NCBI GenBank assembly: GCA_020137815.1
Contig: CM035355.1
Coordinates: 7,371,091-7,435,090, forward strand
From: Hormiphora californensis
Lineage: Eukaryota > Ctenophora > Tentaculata > Cydippida > Pleurobrachiidae
Reading direction: 5' to 3'
DNA: 64,000 bases
Shown here: one piece after another, positions 23,310-44,458 of the stretch
Position numbering within the stretch: position 1 is the first letter of the stretch
Layout of the letters: each line of letters opens with the position of its first letter
The notes under the pieces: generated by a model
Told to the model about the DNA's origin: nothing
The model's database searches: none
The model's input: only the letters and a program-made list of their open reading frames with translations
Program-made: the position numbers and the translations under genes

Positions 23310-24595
23310 TTAAGGGTACACCTCGGCAAAATTTTTGTCGAGTGCCCGCTTAGCTCTCCATATGGGGTTGTAGGGCATACCAAGCCGACCTCAAATATGC
23401 AATTTTAGCCCTTAACTCGAATTCATATTTTTGCTACAGCCCCTCAAAGTTTGACCCTAAAAACCGGTTTTTAAGGTCCCTAAATTTTATTTTTAGGGCT
23501 AGAAAGCTGAAAATTTAGGGATTCATAGAGGATACCAAGGTGTATAGCTCAAATAGAAATTTTTTGAAAAGGAGCTCAATTTTTTGTCTGATACTATTTT
23601 ACTTTTTTTGACTTTGAGGCCATATTTGGACATGTTCCTATGAACCGTTAAGGCTAAAAATTGGATATTTGGTGCTCCTAACAATTGTCAAAGTAGCCAC
23701 AAATTTTCAGGAGGTCCGAATTTGAAATGTGGCCTACAGGTTTCTTTTTGTAAAGCACATATTTTAGGAAAACTTAAAATGGCTATATCTCAAAAACGGT
23801 AGGTCCTAGCGATCTAATTTTGTGCTAAATCGATTCAGCGGGTCCGATTTTGGGGGGGTCGTCTCTTAGACATTTTGCTCTAAGTCTAACCGTTTTTTCA
23901 GAAATCGTATTTTAAGGTTTGTACATGTTTAGCAGAAATGCTTCTAGCAAGAGCTAATCTTACCTATTTCTGCTAAACATGTACAAATCTTAAAATACGA
24001 TTTCTGAAAAAACGGTTAGACTTAGAGCAAAATGTCTAAGAGACGACCCCCCCAAAATCGGACCCGCTGAATCGATTTAGCACAAAATTAGATCGCTAGG
24101 ACCTACCGTTTTTGAGATATAGCCATTTTAAGTTTTCCTAAAATATGTGCTTTACAAAAAGAAACCTGTAGGCCACATTTCAAATTCGGACCTCCTGAAA
24201 ATTTGTGGCTACTTTGACAATTGTTAGGAGCACCAAATATCCAATTTTTAGCCTTAACGGTTCATAGGAACATGTCCAAATATGGCCTCAAAGTCAAAAA
24301 AAGTAAAATAGTATCAGACAAAAAATTGAGCTCCTTTTCAAAAAATTTCTATTTGAGCTATACACCTTGGTATCCTCTATGAATCCCTAAATTTTCAGCT
24401 TTCTAGCCCTAAAAATAAAATTTAGGGACCTTAAAAACCGGTTTTTAGGGTCAAACTTTGAGGGGCTGTAGCAAAAATATGAATTCGAGTTAAGGGCTAA
24501 AATTGCATATTTGAGGTCGGCTTGGTATGCCCTACAACCCCATATGGAGAGCTAAGCGGGCACTCGACAAAAATTTTGCCGAGGTGTACCCTTAA
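23310..24595. mobile_element. 1.29-kb near-perfect hairpin element with TTAA ends
   Basis: TTAAGGGTACACCTCGGCAA starts the left arm (23310-about 23938). The right arm (about 23966-24595) is its reverse complement almost base for base, with a loop of under 30 bp near 23939-23965. TTAA at both termini suggests a TTAA-targeting (piggyBac- or Kolobok-type) non-autonomous element. No transposase frame exists. The very low divergence between arms implies a young insertion or ongoing gene conversion. Confidence 0.85.
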
Positions 24596-25551
24596 GTACC
24601 TTTTCTGGCATCATGTTAGCGACTACTCATCTTTTGCTTTGCTCAATCTCTGTCTCTCCCAAAGGGTAGAAATGCTTTTATTTTCCACGATCACTTATAT
24701 GTCTTAGTTTACCAATAATGAACTAATTGTCAAAGAGCATAATACCATTATTAATTAAATTTAGTTGTGTCAGCTGTCCTTTCTCTTACTTTATCTGTTT
24801 CCCATTCCATATTTGACAGGCTTAGCCTAAGGAAACTGGGGCGGAGGCATTATAGTTGCTTTTATTGCTTTGATTTACTAACCATACTTATTATATTCGT
24901 TATTTTATCGGACTGCTGTGTCGATATAAAGTTCACCTGTCACACCCCTCTCGCACTGATACATAATCTTATTTCTTTTTGCAGCACCACTCAGATCATC
25001 TCTCACAGCTTCTCATTTTAATGAATTGAAGTATGCCTCTCTCTATCAACCCAGCTATCACATGTATCATTTATCTTCATCAATCGATCTTTCCCTCTTA
25101 TCTTTAACATCGCGTTAACTATTTTTTTGTATTCCACTTTTCCTCTAACGCACTGAAATTATACTATGCTTACGTTGGCTTGCAAAATCAGTTCTTGTTA
25201 TTAATTAGCTCAGCTAATTAAACTAATTAATAAATATATACCTTGAAGTAAACTCCTTCCCCTACTTCCTTGCCAAGTCTGACATCTATGTGGTTAAGTT
25301 GTGCAGTACCCAACTTTTATAGTTGTGTGTGGTATATTGCACATAATATATTTTTATTTGGCTGGTTCTTTTTAATAAATTTCTTTGACAGTCTGGTTTA
25401 ACAATTTAACATAAGTTCTGTACCACTGTTGTATCTTGATAAATCCCCCAAATAATTACCATCCCATCACCGTGTTCATAGCTGTTGCTGTTTGGCCACA
25501 TTTCTCTCCCTGGCCACCATTATCACCTGAATGGACAGTAAAGCTTAAAAC
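24596..25551. other. Region upstream of the main MAST coding block
   Basis: I see no convincing exon. It is either the end of the large MAST intron or the 5' flank of an internal promoter. A 21-bp palindrome (TTAATTAGCTCAGCTAATTA, 25201) lies here. A pyrimidine-rich acceptor-like site ends at about 25538, but the frame downstream of it meets a TAA (25546-25548) just before the ATG at 25552. Confidence 0.4.
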
Positions 25552-35998
<10,447 letters not shown>

Positions 35999-37090
35999 AA
36001 ATTATTATATGTTTTTTGTTGTTTTTTTTGTTGTGTTAAAAGAATCGTTAGTTACCCACGCGACATGTGTGTGGTATGGACTCTACTTCGAGAGAGATAT
36101 ATCAGGCAGAGAAATATATGGGACTGAAAGAGGGAATTATGGTGCCCTGTTAGTGTTGATAACCAATGGATCCACCTTTTTAACAGATTTAGTTGTATGG
36201 CTAGTTCAGGGCCTCACGCCTTGTTGAAAATGGACAGCTTGTAAATGATTTATATGAAAATTAAATGCTGTTAAGAAGTAAGAATATACGAAACAGGAAT
36301 AGGGAAATCTGTAAACTGTTTAGTGATTGGGAAGGGTCTATCATGGTGCCTGATATTTCTATCATCGGACTTATTTTTAATCATCAGATGTTCGTTAGCA
36401 GTTTCACCGCCGTGTTCTGTGTGCGTGTGTGTGTGCGTGTGTGTGAAAAGTTGGCGGGCCAATTTTGAGTTTGTGTGTGAAGTGGTTCAGAAATGCGCTA
36501 TTTGTTTTGTTTTTGGCGCTTTTTGAAATACCATCTCGCTGTTTTTCCAACGGCCAAGGTTTTCTTTTTTTATGTACAAAGGCTAAAAGTTGTGTATGAA
36601 ATGGAGCTGAGAGAGATGATTAGAATTATCGACTGAGAATCTCAGTAAGAAACTAAGACACACAGGATACTCGCTTTCTTATCCAGTGTAACACAGTGTG
36701 TCGCATAACATGTTTTTGTTTTTGATGTTGTAAGAAAGAGAAAGAGAGAACGGTTAGATAAAACTCACTCCCTCGTAATCTGTTTGTTATTTGTAAGCGA
36801 TCTGTGCTCTGTGGGCCGTAAATCAAGCACCCTCTTATTTGGAAAGATGATGTTTTAATATGGATAGAAGTTTTGTGGTTTTTGTTATTCTAAAGCTGTT
36901 CCGAGTTGTTCTTCACAGCAGGCCCTTTCTTTTCTGATCAAATTGAGCAGAGCGAGAATGGACTTCTGGTGTGAGACAATTATGTGTCCTAACAGATGTA
37001 ACTGACTTGAAAAGGTACCCCTTATCCGATTTGAGGACTATAGATTTACGGTCCCCCTGTTTTGTCAATAAAGCTTTTATTTATTAGCAG
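35999..37090 (+). other. Probable MAST 3' untranslated region with polyadenylation signal
   Basis: AATAAA at 37067-37072 is the first canonical signal in a good context after the stop codon. A GT dinucleotide run at about 36412-36445 lies inside. I see no further exon before it. Confidence 0.55.
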
Positions 37091-38514
37091 CCTTGTGTGC
37101 TGTCATTCTACAAATAAAAAAACGCCTTTTCCATTTGTACTAAAACAAAAAGGTACTGGGAGACACAATTGAAAATGAGCAATGAAAATCTCCGGCTGAT
37201 TGGCTGAATTACTTAGTCTCCCTCTCTCTCCCTCTCCGATTGGAATCATGGTGTATGCTTGTGGATCTTAATGAACCATAACCCAGTCTGCCCTGGATTA
37301 GAGACTTGAGAAGAGAGTGATCTGTGCCCAATTTGGTTTGGTCAGTCTGGCGCCGCTGGGGCCTTTGAACCAAGGACTGGTTAGAAATCATTCCAAATAG
37401 TTCTTCACTCCCGGCATGGTAGCCGAAAGTGGCTGCCGTATGGTGATGGCCAAAACGGCTAGCCGCGGCTTCCGCATTGTTATCTAATCAGGAAACCAGT
37501 TGCCAGGATACGCCCGGATATTCGGGCACAGGGCTCCCACACAGTTCAAGGCTCTGCTGCACGAGACAGTCGTGCGCGCGAAGATTCACTCAAAATAAGT
37601 GTTCGGCGGTCGCGCGTCACGTTACATACTGGATTCTCCAGCCACCGGAGGACCAAAAAGTTAGACAGCAAGATTTGTGGCAAAATATATAGCGTATGAA
37701 TATATGTTAACACTTCGAATTACGAAAATGCTCTTTAATACAAGAAAATGTTAACAAGGTGTTAGAAAAAATGGTTATTATAAAGTCGTGTCTTTCTCTC
37801 TGCTCTCCTGTTGGTGCTGGTGTTTTGGTAAAAAACTCAGAATTCAGATATTATTCTAGCCAGTGTGTTACCTGTGTACACCATTAAAATACATAATACA
37901 TCACTGATTCACGCTTACAACTGTCCATTGGGTGTTGGTGCTCTCTCTCTCTCTCAGCTGATATATTAAATTAAATAAGGGAATATATATTTTAAAATCC
38001 CTTACTTAAGTTTTCAAATAACATTTTCAACAACATAACACTGTTGTGTTCTCTAATAAAGCATCGTTCAACGTTGAGAGCTATTAGTTATATCAAGAAC
38101 ACTATAACTATAACAAGATTTATAAATTAATTAACTTTCAAATCTTTTTCTCGATGTTTTTACGGGTTATAAACCTGTCTCTCTTCCTATCTCGTCCTCT
38201 TTGTATACACTACACATTATATATCTCTTCTTTCTCTCCCCTTATTGTTTCTGCGAACCTTAGTCAGACTCTAAATACACAAAAACTGAGTTCGTTTTCT
38301 CAACTTCTCTCTACACCAGGTTTTCTCACACTGACTTGATTTCTGTCTTTTTACACAGTGCACCGTCATTGCATCCTCTGTACCCCCATATTTTCCACCA
38401 ATTCTCTCACCAACTCTCTCACCAATTCTCTCACATAATGACTGTGCATTTGTCTCACTCTCTTTTGGACTGTGTTCGTGTTTTGGGATCCTATGGACTC
38501 CGTGGTGCCCCCAA
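37091..38514. other. Spacer between convergent genes, with a CpG-rich patch
   Basis: 37410-37640 is CpG-rich (for example GGCTAGCCGCGG, GTCGTGCGCGCG), unlike its AT-rich surroundings, and has a short inverted word at 37559. Open frames over it (37477-37692) have no domain features. The rest is AT- and CT-rich without visible genes. Confidence 0.4.
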
Positions 38515-38677
38515 CTACACTGGCAGGTCAACGAAGCTGTTTCGGTAACCCGGGTTATGATAATCCTGCCATTCAGGATCGGGTGAAGTTGGGACAAGGT
38601 AGCAGATACCTTGGGGTTGGGGGGAACAGGGAGGTGGACCAGGGGAGTTAGAGGTGTGAGAGGGCCCACTCGTTACC
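38515..38677 (-). CDS. EGF-TM gene, exon 4: cytoplasmic tail
   Basis: Acceptor TATACAG at 38684-38678. The frame completes the CG|G codon from exon 3. It is Ser/Pro-rich at first, then PEWQDYHNPGYRNSFVDLPV before the stop. The opposite strand also has an open frame here with a GYDNPAIQD-like stretch; it is rejected because only the minus frame joins the other exons in phase. Confidence 0.7.
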
Positions 38678-39829
38678 CTGTATACTAACAATTTCTCATT
38701 TGATGTCACCTGATGGTGGGGGAGTTGGGGTTAAAATCAGGAAGAAATGGGGCGCCCCCGTATTTAACAATTTGCTGCCCGAACAATTTGACATTGATAA
38801 ATCTACAATCGATAAGAATAATAATAATAGAGGTCAACCGTCGAGGGTATTATATGCCCCAATGCTATGATAAACTACCGATGGTTTTATGCCAATGCAG
38901 TTAAAACTAAAGTCATGACAAGACCGGTGTTAAATGAACAATGTTACATTTTAACAGGTTCTATAAAAAGGGGGCATATGCCATATAATTGTTAGCATAG
39001 GTTTTACCTCATCAAAAATGGGATTGGTATTTTCGACAAAACTGCTTTTTTGTTCCGACTTTTTTCGAGATTGCCTGAAAATATGATGTTGGGTTAAATG
39101 CAATTACAGTCAGGCCCAATTAATTACTACAGTCTGCAAAACATTTATCTTTCTATTTTTCTCTCTCTAACTCACTCTTTCTCTCTCCCTCTCTTTCTCT
39201 CTCAAAAATGTTGACTCACCGTATTCTGAAGACTACGTATCCGGCGACCAGGAAAGCAAACACAAATGAAAAGAACAAAACCGCCAAAAGTCCATTATCA
39301 GTCACTAGAGAGAGGGTATGAATTAGTGACTTGGTCCATCAAGAGTTATTCATCATAAAATATTCAGGGGGGTTTGTAGACTGTAGAGATATTAATTGTG
39401 TTAGTAACTTACATCGGCCGTCCTGTACCAAAAACTCGATCCAGAGCACTTCTTCATCGCATCGTTCACCTCGGAACTCGCTCGTACAGAAACAAACTGC
39501 ACTCCCTCGGGGGCCCGTCATGGAACACTTTCCACCATTTTTACAGTAGCTAAAGCAACTCTGAGAAGAAAGAGGGGTTAGATTATTTGGGGTCGGCATG
39601 ACTATTGCATCTATAAAGTCCCCCGCCCCATTTACCGACTACTACGACCAATTTGAGTGGGCACTAGTTAATAAAGGGGTTAGAACTGTTGCTGCACAAG
39701 TGGAGTGGCCCCGCACGTGCCTCTAAATATGTGAAAGGAACACACCGCCTCCTCGCGTACCAATGTACTGCCCTCTTTCGTTGAGGGTGCAAATCAAATG
39801 AGAGATAACAGTAATAATTGGAATCTGCC

Positions 39830-39871
<42 letters not shown>

Positions 39872-40021
39872 TGTATACAGTTTGTAGACCTAAAAGCTTC
39901 CATAAAACTTGATCCCGGACCCAAAAAACAAAGAACGAAAGAACTAAGTACTTACATATCGATCGATGTCTTCCGTCGTGTGAACAGGGATAGACGTTGT
40001 TAGGTAAATACCATTAGACAT
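38515..40021 (-). CDS. Small EGF-domain transmembrane protein with NPGY tail, 4 exons, 153 aa
   Basis: Exons on the minus strand: 40021-39956, 39560-39413, 39304-39220 and 38677-38515, joining in phase (0, 1, 2) to a TAG. The protein has a 22-residue N-terminus and one EGF-like domain (24-56) with six cysteines spaced x3, x5, x10, x1, x8 and a GERC end. A short juxtamembrane acidic stretch, a hydrophobic helix (about 77-97, LLAVLFFSFVFAFLVAGYVV) and a 56-residue tail with YHNPGY (139-144) follow. An NPxY motif can bind PTB-domain adaptors. The layout resembles membrane-anchored EGF-family ligands, but I do not recognise an orthologue. No signal peptide is visible: an in-frame TAA lies two codons before the ATG. 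The topology is inferred. Confidence 0.75.
39220..39304 (-). CDS. EGF-TM gene, exon 3: transmembrane helix
   Basis: Acceptor CTCTCTCTAG, donor GTGAGT. The exon encodes TDNG, a 21-residue hydrophobic run and a basic RIR stop-transfer end, as expected of a type I or III single-pass protein. Confidence 0.8.
39413..39560 (-). CDS. EGF-TM gene, exon 2: EGF-like domain
   Basis: Acceptor TTCTTCTCAG, donor GTAAGT. The whole six-cysteine domain lies in this exon, from SCFSYCKNGGKCS to FRGERC. The x10-C-x-C-x8-C half is like EGF-receptor ligands. The first loop is only three residues, shorter than the usual seven in such ligands. Confidence 0.85.
39833..39866. repeat. (TC)n microsatellite in EGF-TM intron 1
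   Basis: A 34-bp CT tract. The Ser/Leu ORF over it is an artefact. Confidence 0.95.
39956..40021 (-). CDS. EGF-TM gene, exon 1: N-terminus
   Basis: ATG at 40021-40019, 22 codons, then TAT|GTAAGT in phase 0. The peptide MSNGIYLTTSIPVHTTEDID is not a signal peptide. This may be a 5' alternative exon, with the true first exon further upstream. Donor-like GATGTAAGT sites on the minus strand at about 40402, 41319 and 42439 could belong to 5' untranslated exons. Confidence 0.55.
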
Positions 40022-40195
40022 GATTTATCTTTTCTTCTTTCTTCTCTTTTTCTTCTATGGTCCCGGGCTGATTAGCGAAGCAGGACACATGACATAACGT
40101 TGCTATGAAAAACAGAGGTTTAGTTGCTTGGTATATCCTTACTTAGGCGTGATCTAGCTAGTGATGATTAGGGTGAAATCTAGTACATAGTTTAA

Positions 40196-40479
40196 CGGGT
40201 AAATATACTGGTTATATGGATATGGTATGGGCAAATAAACAATAATTTAAACAGGGTATCTTTTAAAGTTAGATCCATTAATTCCTAATAAAATGCGGCA
40301 TATGGTTGGGATCTAAAATATCAAAGCAAAACCAAATCGATGTTCAAGTCGTGTGCTAAAGAGGTTGATCAAAATTCAAACGTACTAGAAATAATTAGTC
40401 ACTTACATCATGTGTTAGGAAGGGCAAGAGAAAAGGAAAGAGTGAAAGAGAGAAGGAAAGAGAGAGAGAGAGAGACGGA

Positions 40480-40560
<81 letters not shown>

Positions 40561-40843
40561 TGAGAGAGATAGCGAAAGAGAGAAATTACCCCCTCAGGGA
40601 TGACAAATGAACGAGGGGGTGCGAGAATACGTCAGATTTCCAGTTACTTCCGGCTCATCAGGAAGAAGTCAAGAAGTGTGGGATTATGGAGGCGCTACTA
40701 AAGTATATAAGCAGGAGAAATTTAGAGTAATACAACCTCTCCCTTTTTCTCAATAGAAGAAGGGGAGAGAGAAGAAGAGAGAAGGAGATGAAGAAGGAGA
40801 GAGAGGAAGAAAGGAGAGGGAGATGAAGAAGAAGGAGAGAGGT
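40196..40843. repeat. Segment duplicated at 42231-42944 (copy 1)
   Basis: From CGGGTAAATATACTGG to the AGAAGAAGGAGAGAGGTTAC end, this segment recurs at 42231-42944 with many single-base indels but the same order. It includes a (AG)n tract at 40440-40580. Scattered indels in homopolymers are more typical of a redundant assembly of two haplotypes or noisy reads than of an old duplication. Confidence 0.85.
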
Positions 40844-41070
40844 TACCCCCCCTTGGTTTTTCCCCCCCTTTAAATTTTTTTGTTAACCGAAAGGTTTTGT
40901 ACTGCCATTTTAGGGGAAAAAGGGGAGAAAGGGGGGGAAAAAAGGGGGAGAGGGGGGAGAAGGGGGAGGGGGGGGGGAAAAAAAAAAAAAAATTTTTTTA
41001 AAAAAAAAAAGGGGGGGGGAAAATTTTTTGGGGGGAAAAAAAAGGGGCCCCTTTCCCTTTTGGGGGGATG
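40844..41070. other. Homopolymer-degraded version of 42945-43070
   Basis: Words such as GTTACCC, TACTGCCATTT and AGGGRAAGA occur in the same order as in 42943-43050, but the intervening bases are flattened to runs of A, G, C or T. The ORFs at 40870-41085 and 40880-41071 are artefacts. Confidence 0.7.
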
Positions 41071-42230
41071 ATACACCACTTTCAAACTTCTCAGTCTACA
41101 CTATACTATCACAGTTATTTTCTAATACGCGTGATTCTTACACAGTTACTTCAATCGGACTGTAGTACAAAAGGAAAGAAAGATATTACATAAAAGGAAT
41201 ACGGGATAAGGAATTAAGAAGTTAAACAGACAGGACCGACCGATTAGGGATCAGAGATGACTGCTGAGTAGACAGAGGAAGATGAAGAGAGTTCTATTAA
41301 TCCTGTCTAGTGTACTTACATCGTCTCTTCAAGACCGGGAGAGAGAAAGATGAGTAAAGGGGAAAGAAAGGGGGGGGGAAGAAGGGGAGTAGGAGAGAGA
41401 GAGACAGGAGAGCAGAGAGGGGAGAGCGAGATCGAGAGAGAGAGCGACGACCAGAGAGAGAGGCGAGACGAGCGAGAGACTGTAGAGGGAGAAAGAGAAA
41501 ACGAAAAAAGAAAGAAAAGAGGGAGAAGAGAAGAGAGAGAAAGAGAGAGAGAGAAATAGAGTACGAAGAGAAAGAGGAGCTCGAGAGAGAGAGAGAGAGC
41601 AGAGAGAGAGAGAGAGAGTAGATAGAGAGAGGCGAGAGAGCAGAGAGAGAGATTAGATGCGAGCGAGAGAGATCGCTCAGATCTATCTATCGGCGGATCT
41701 CTATCTATGCGTCGATCTCTCTCTCTCTCCTTTCTAGTCTACTAGCGATATATTCTCATACATATCTTATTTCTTCCTTTATTTGTCGTCACCACTTCAT
41801 TCGAACCTGGAGAAAGGGAGAAGAAAGGGAAGAGATGACGGTTGGGCGAGGGGATTCATGTGACGAGGGATCAGGATAATGGTGAGAATGGAGAAAAGAA
41901 GTCTCGTTATAATTAAACCCCCCTTCCTGCCAGCCGCTGAGAACCGCACGTGCCAGAACGCCGCCCATGTAGCCTATCTCTAGATTGCAAACACAAACTC
42001 TTCTGAGTTTATAACGTGATCGATCACGTGATGGTGCTTTAATAACAGGTTGCTTAAATTTGGCTGTGCTCTTATTTTCGAGTGCTTAATTGCCGTCGCT
42101 TAATTTTGTTGCTTAATTTCAGATTTCGGAATTTTAGTGTTTTTGATTAAGATTGATTAATAGAAGATATTTTAATTATAGGTTGTACATTATTGGATCT
42201 AATTTGGAGAGTAGGTAGTTTTAGTTTACA
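41071..42230. repeat. AG-rich spacer between the duplicated segments
   Basis: Imperfect (AG)n DNA at 41343-41672, then mixed DNA. No exon is recognised. One donor-like minus-strand site (ACGATGTAAGTAC) lies near 41319. Confidence 0.6.
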
Positions 42231-42944
42231 CGGGTAAATATACTGGTTATTATGGAATGGTATGGGCAAAATAAGACAATTAATTTAAAACAGGGTATCT
42301 TTTAAAGTTAGATCCATAATCCTAATAAAATGTCGGCATATGGTGGGATCTAAAATATCAAAGCAAAACAAATCGATGTCAAGTCGTGTGCTTAAAGAGG
42401 TTGATCAAATTCAAACGTACTAGAAATAATTAGTCACTTACATCATGGTGTGTTAGGAAGGGCAGAGAAAAGGAAAGAGTGAAAGAGGAGGAAGGAAAGA
42501 GAGAGAGACGGAAGGAGAGGGGAAGGAACAGAAGAAGAGAGAGAGAGCGAACGAGAGAGAAAGAGAGAGATGAGAGAGAGAGAGAGAGGAGAGAGAGAGA
42601 CGACAGTGAGGTGGGAGAGAGAGAGAGAGAGGGAAAGGAGAGAGAGTGAGAGAGATAGCGACGAAAGAGAGAAATTACCCCCTCAGGGATGACAAATAAC
42701 GAGAGGGGGGTTGCGAGAAGGGTGCGAGAATACGTCAGTTTCCAGTACTTCCGGCTCATCAGGAAGAAGTCAAGAAGTGTGGGATTATGGAGGCGCCTAA
42801 CTAAAGTATATAGCAGGAGAAATTTAGAGTAATACAACCTCTCCCTTTTTCTCAATAGAAGAAGGGGAGAGAGAAGAAGAGAGAAGGAGATGAAGAAGGA
42901 GAGAGAGGAAGAAAGGAGAGGGAGATGAAGAAGAAGGAGAGAGG
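42231..42944. repeat. Segment duplicated at 40196-40843 (copy 2)
   Basis: Near-identical to copy 1 apart from single-base insertions and deletions. Includes (AG)n DNA at 42455-42665. ORF 42430-42855 (minus) is low complexity. Confidence 0.85.
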
Positions 42945-43024
42945 TTACCCACTCCTACTGGTGGGTATTTCCTACGCGATCCTTTAATCTTTTTAATGTG
43001 TAACCGCTACAAGGTATAGCTGTA

Positions 43025-43064
43025 CTGCCATTTGAGGGAAGAGAGAGAGAGGCAGAGAGAAAGA

Positions 43065-43163
<99 letters not shown>

Positions 43164-43195
43164 GAAGAGAGAGTGAGGGAGAAAAGTTAGAGAAG
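43025..43195. repeat. (AG)n microsatellite
   Basis: About 170 bp, nearly pure AG with GG interruptions. Ser/Leu ORFs on the minus strand are artefacts. Confidence 0.95.
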
Positions 43196-43287
43196 GAAGA
43201 AGTAGAAGAAGGGCAGTAAAATGACATCGGGATGTCGGGGAAGTATTAAACAGAGCGGCATTTGGCAATCGATATTGGTGGGAAGGC

Positions 43288-43394
43288 AGGAACCGACCGA
43301 ATCAGGAAATACCAGTCCCTGATTGGCTGATAACCAGTCACGTGACCTAAATATCGAGTTCTGATTGGTTGTTTACTTGTTTCGGTCGGTTCCT
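43288..43394. mobile_element. 107-bp MITE with 14-bp inverted ends and a 10-bp target duplication
   Basis: The ends AGGAACCGACCGAA and TTCGGTCGGTTCCT are perfect inverted repeats. GTGGGAAGGC directly repeats at 43278-43287 and 43395-43404. A 9-10-bp duplication suggests a Mutator-like origin. The short interior contains two ATTGG (inverted CCAAT) boxes and CACGTG (43339-43344). Confidence 0.8.
43320..43370 (-). promoter_or_regulatory. CCAAT / CACGTG module, candidate promoter of the EGF-TM gene
   Basis: ATTGG at 43322 and 43364 are CCAAT boxes when read on the minus strand, and an E-box GTCACGTGAC (43337-43346) lies between them. The EGF-TM gene is transcribed away from here. Spacing of 3.3 kb to its first coding exon would need 5' untranslated exons. 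Motif-based inference only. Confidence 0.3.
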
Positions 43395-43404
43395 GTGGGA
43401 AGGC

Positions 43405-44345
43405 AAAACATATTTTCTTTCATCGCAAAACTCCGCAAATTTGTAAATTTTCAAACTCGTTGCGAGTCGGGGGAGACTGATTAAAACACCGTGGAACGTT
43501 CTCAAACTGTCTAAGCTTCAACTAATTCAACTGCCGTGAATGAACTGAGTAACTCAGAAACTCGCAATTACAGTTTGTTGGTTCAGCAGCAGCTGTTGAA
43601 AGACAGTATTAGCTCGAGAGGTGCTATGAAGTCAGAGGGGAACACTTGGAAAATAAATTCTCGGAAAAAGTAAAGTAAATATTTGCTCGACGATAAAGAA
43701 CGTTCAGTATGAAACACAGGGAAGATCGACAAACATCAGCTACATTGGATATTTATGGGACAACTAACGAGCGTTGAGAATTTATACCAATTTCTATCAT
43801 TTGGTATGCCACACCTAACCATAAGTCCTGATTTCTCATGATATCATGATATCTCTCTCCTGATTTCTCACGGCCCGCTCGACCAACTGCCCGATTGGCG
43901 ATTGTATCAAATATTATTCTAAATTAGCAGTCCAGTGTTATGCCAGTCACGCTTATAACAAATAATCATTTCAGGGCTGAAAGTATGCAATATCTAGGAT
44001 CATTGGCTATGATCATTATATGGCATTAGGATCTAGGATCATGTGCAGGCGAAACATAATAGGAATCGGTGATCATTCTGGCCTCTAGAGTCTAGACTGA
44101 ATCTACACTAAATCTAGGCTGAATATAAAATACTAAATCTAGACTAAATCTCGGCTGAATCTAGACTGAATCTAGACTAAAATTATAGACTCAATCTAAG
44201 TAAAACTGTACGTGTGCTATGTGTATTACTATGTGTGTGAGCAATATATAATGGTGAGCCATATTAGAACAGGATACAGTTTAGTACGAGGGGGGGGGAG
44301 CTACTACATAGATTCCCACGGGCAGTGTAACCAATTAATGCAGCA
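43405..44345. other. Non-coding stretch with a degenerate ATCTAGACT repeat
   Basis: 44088-44200 holds about ten degenerate copies of an AATCTAGACTG-type unit. Elsewhere I see no exon. Confidence 0.5.
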
Positions 44346-44351
44346 AACAGG

Positions 44352-44364
44352 GGAGAGAGAGAGA

Positions 44365-44438
<74 letters not shown>

Positions 44439-44458
44439 GAGAGAGAGAGAAAGGGAAG
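44352..44458. repeat. (AG)n microsatellite
   Basis: About 107 bp of AG repeat. Overlapping Arg/Glu or Ser/Leu ORFs are artefacts. Confidence 0.95.

Noticed and set aside
22590-23383. Long Phe/Pro/Gly and Lys/Gly ORFs up to 190 residues
   Set aside because: They lie in homopolymer-degraded sequence after the gap and have no protein-like composition.
38336-38548. Plus-strand open frames opposite EGF-TM exon 4, including a GYDNPAIQD stretch
   Set aside because: They look coding only because the opposite strand is. The minus frame joins three other exons in phase; the plus frame has no partner exons.
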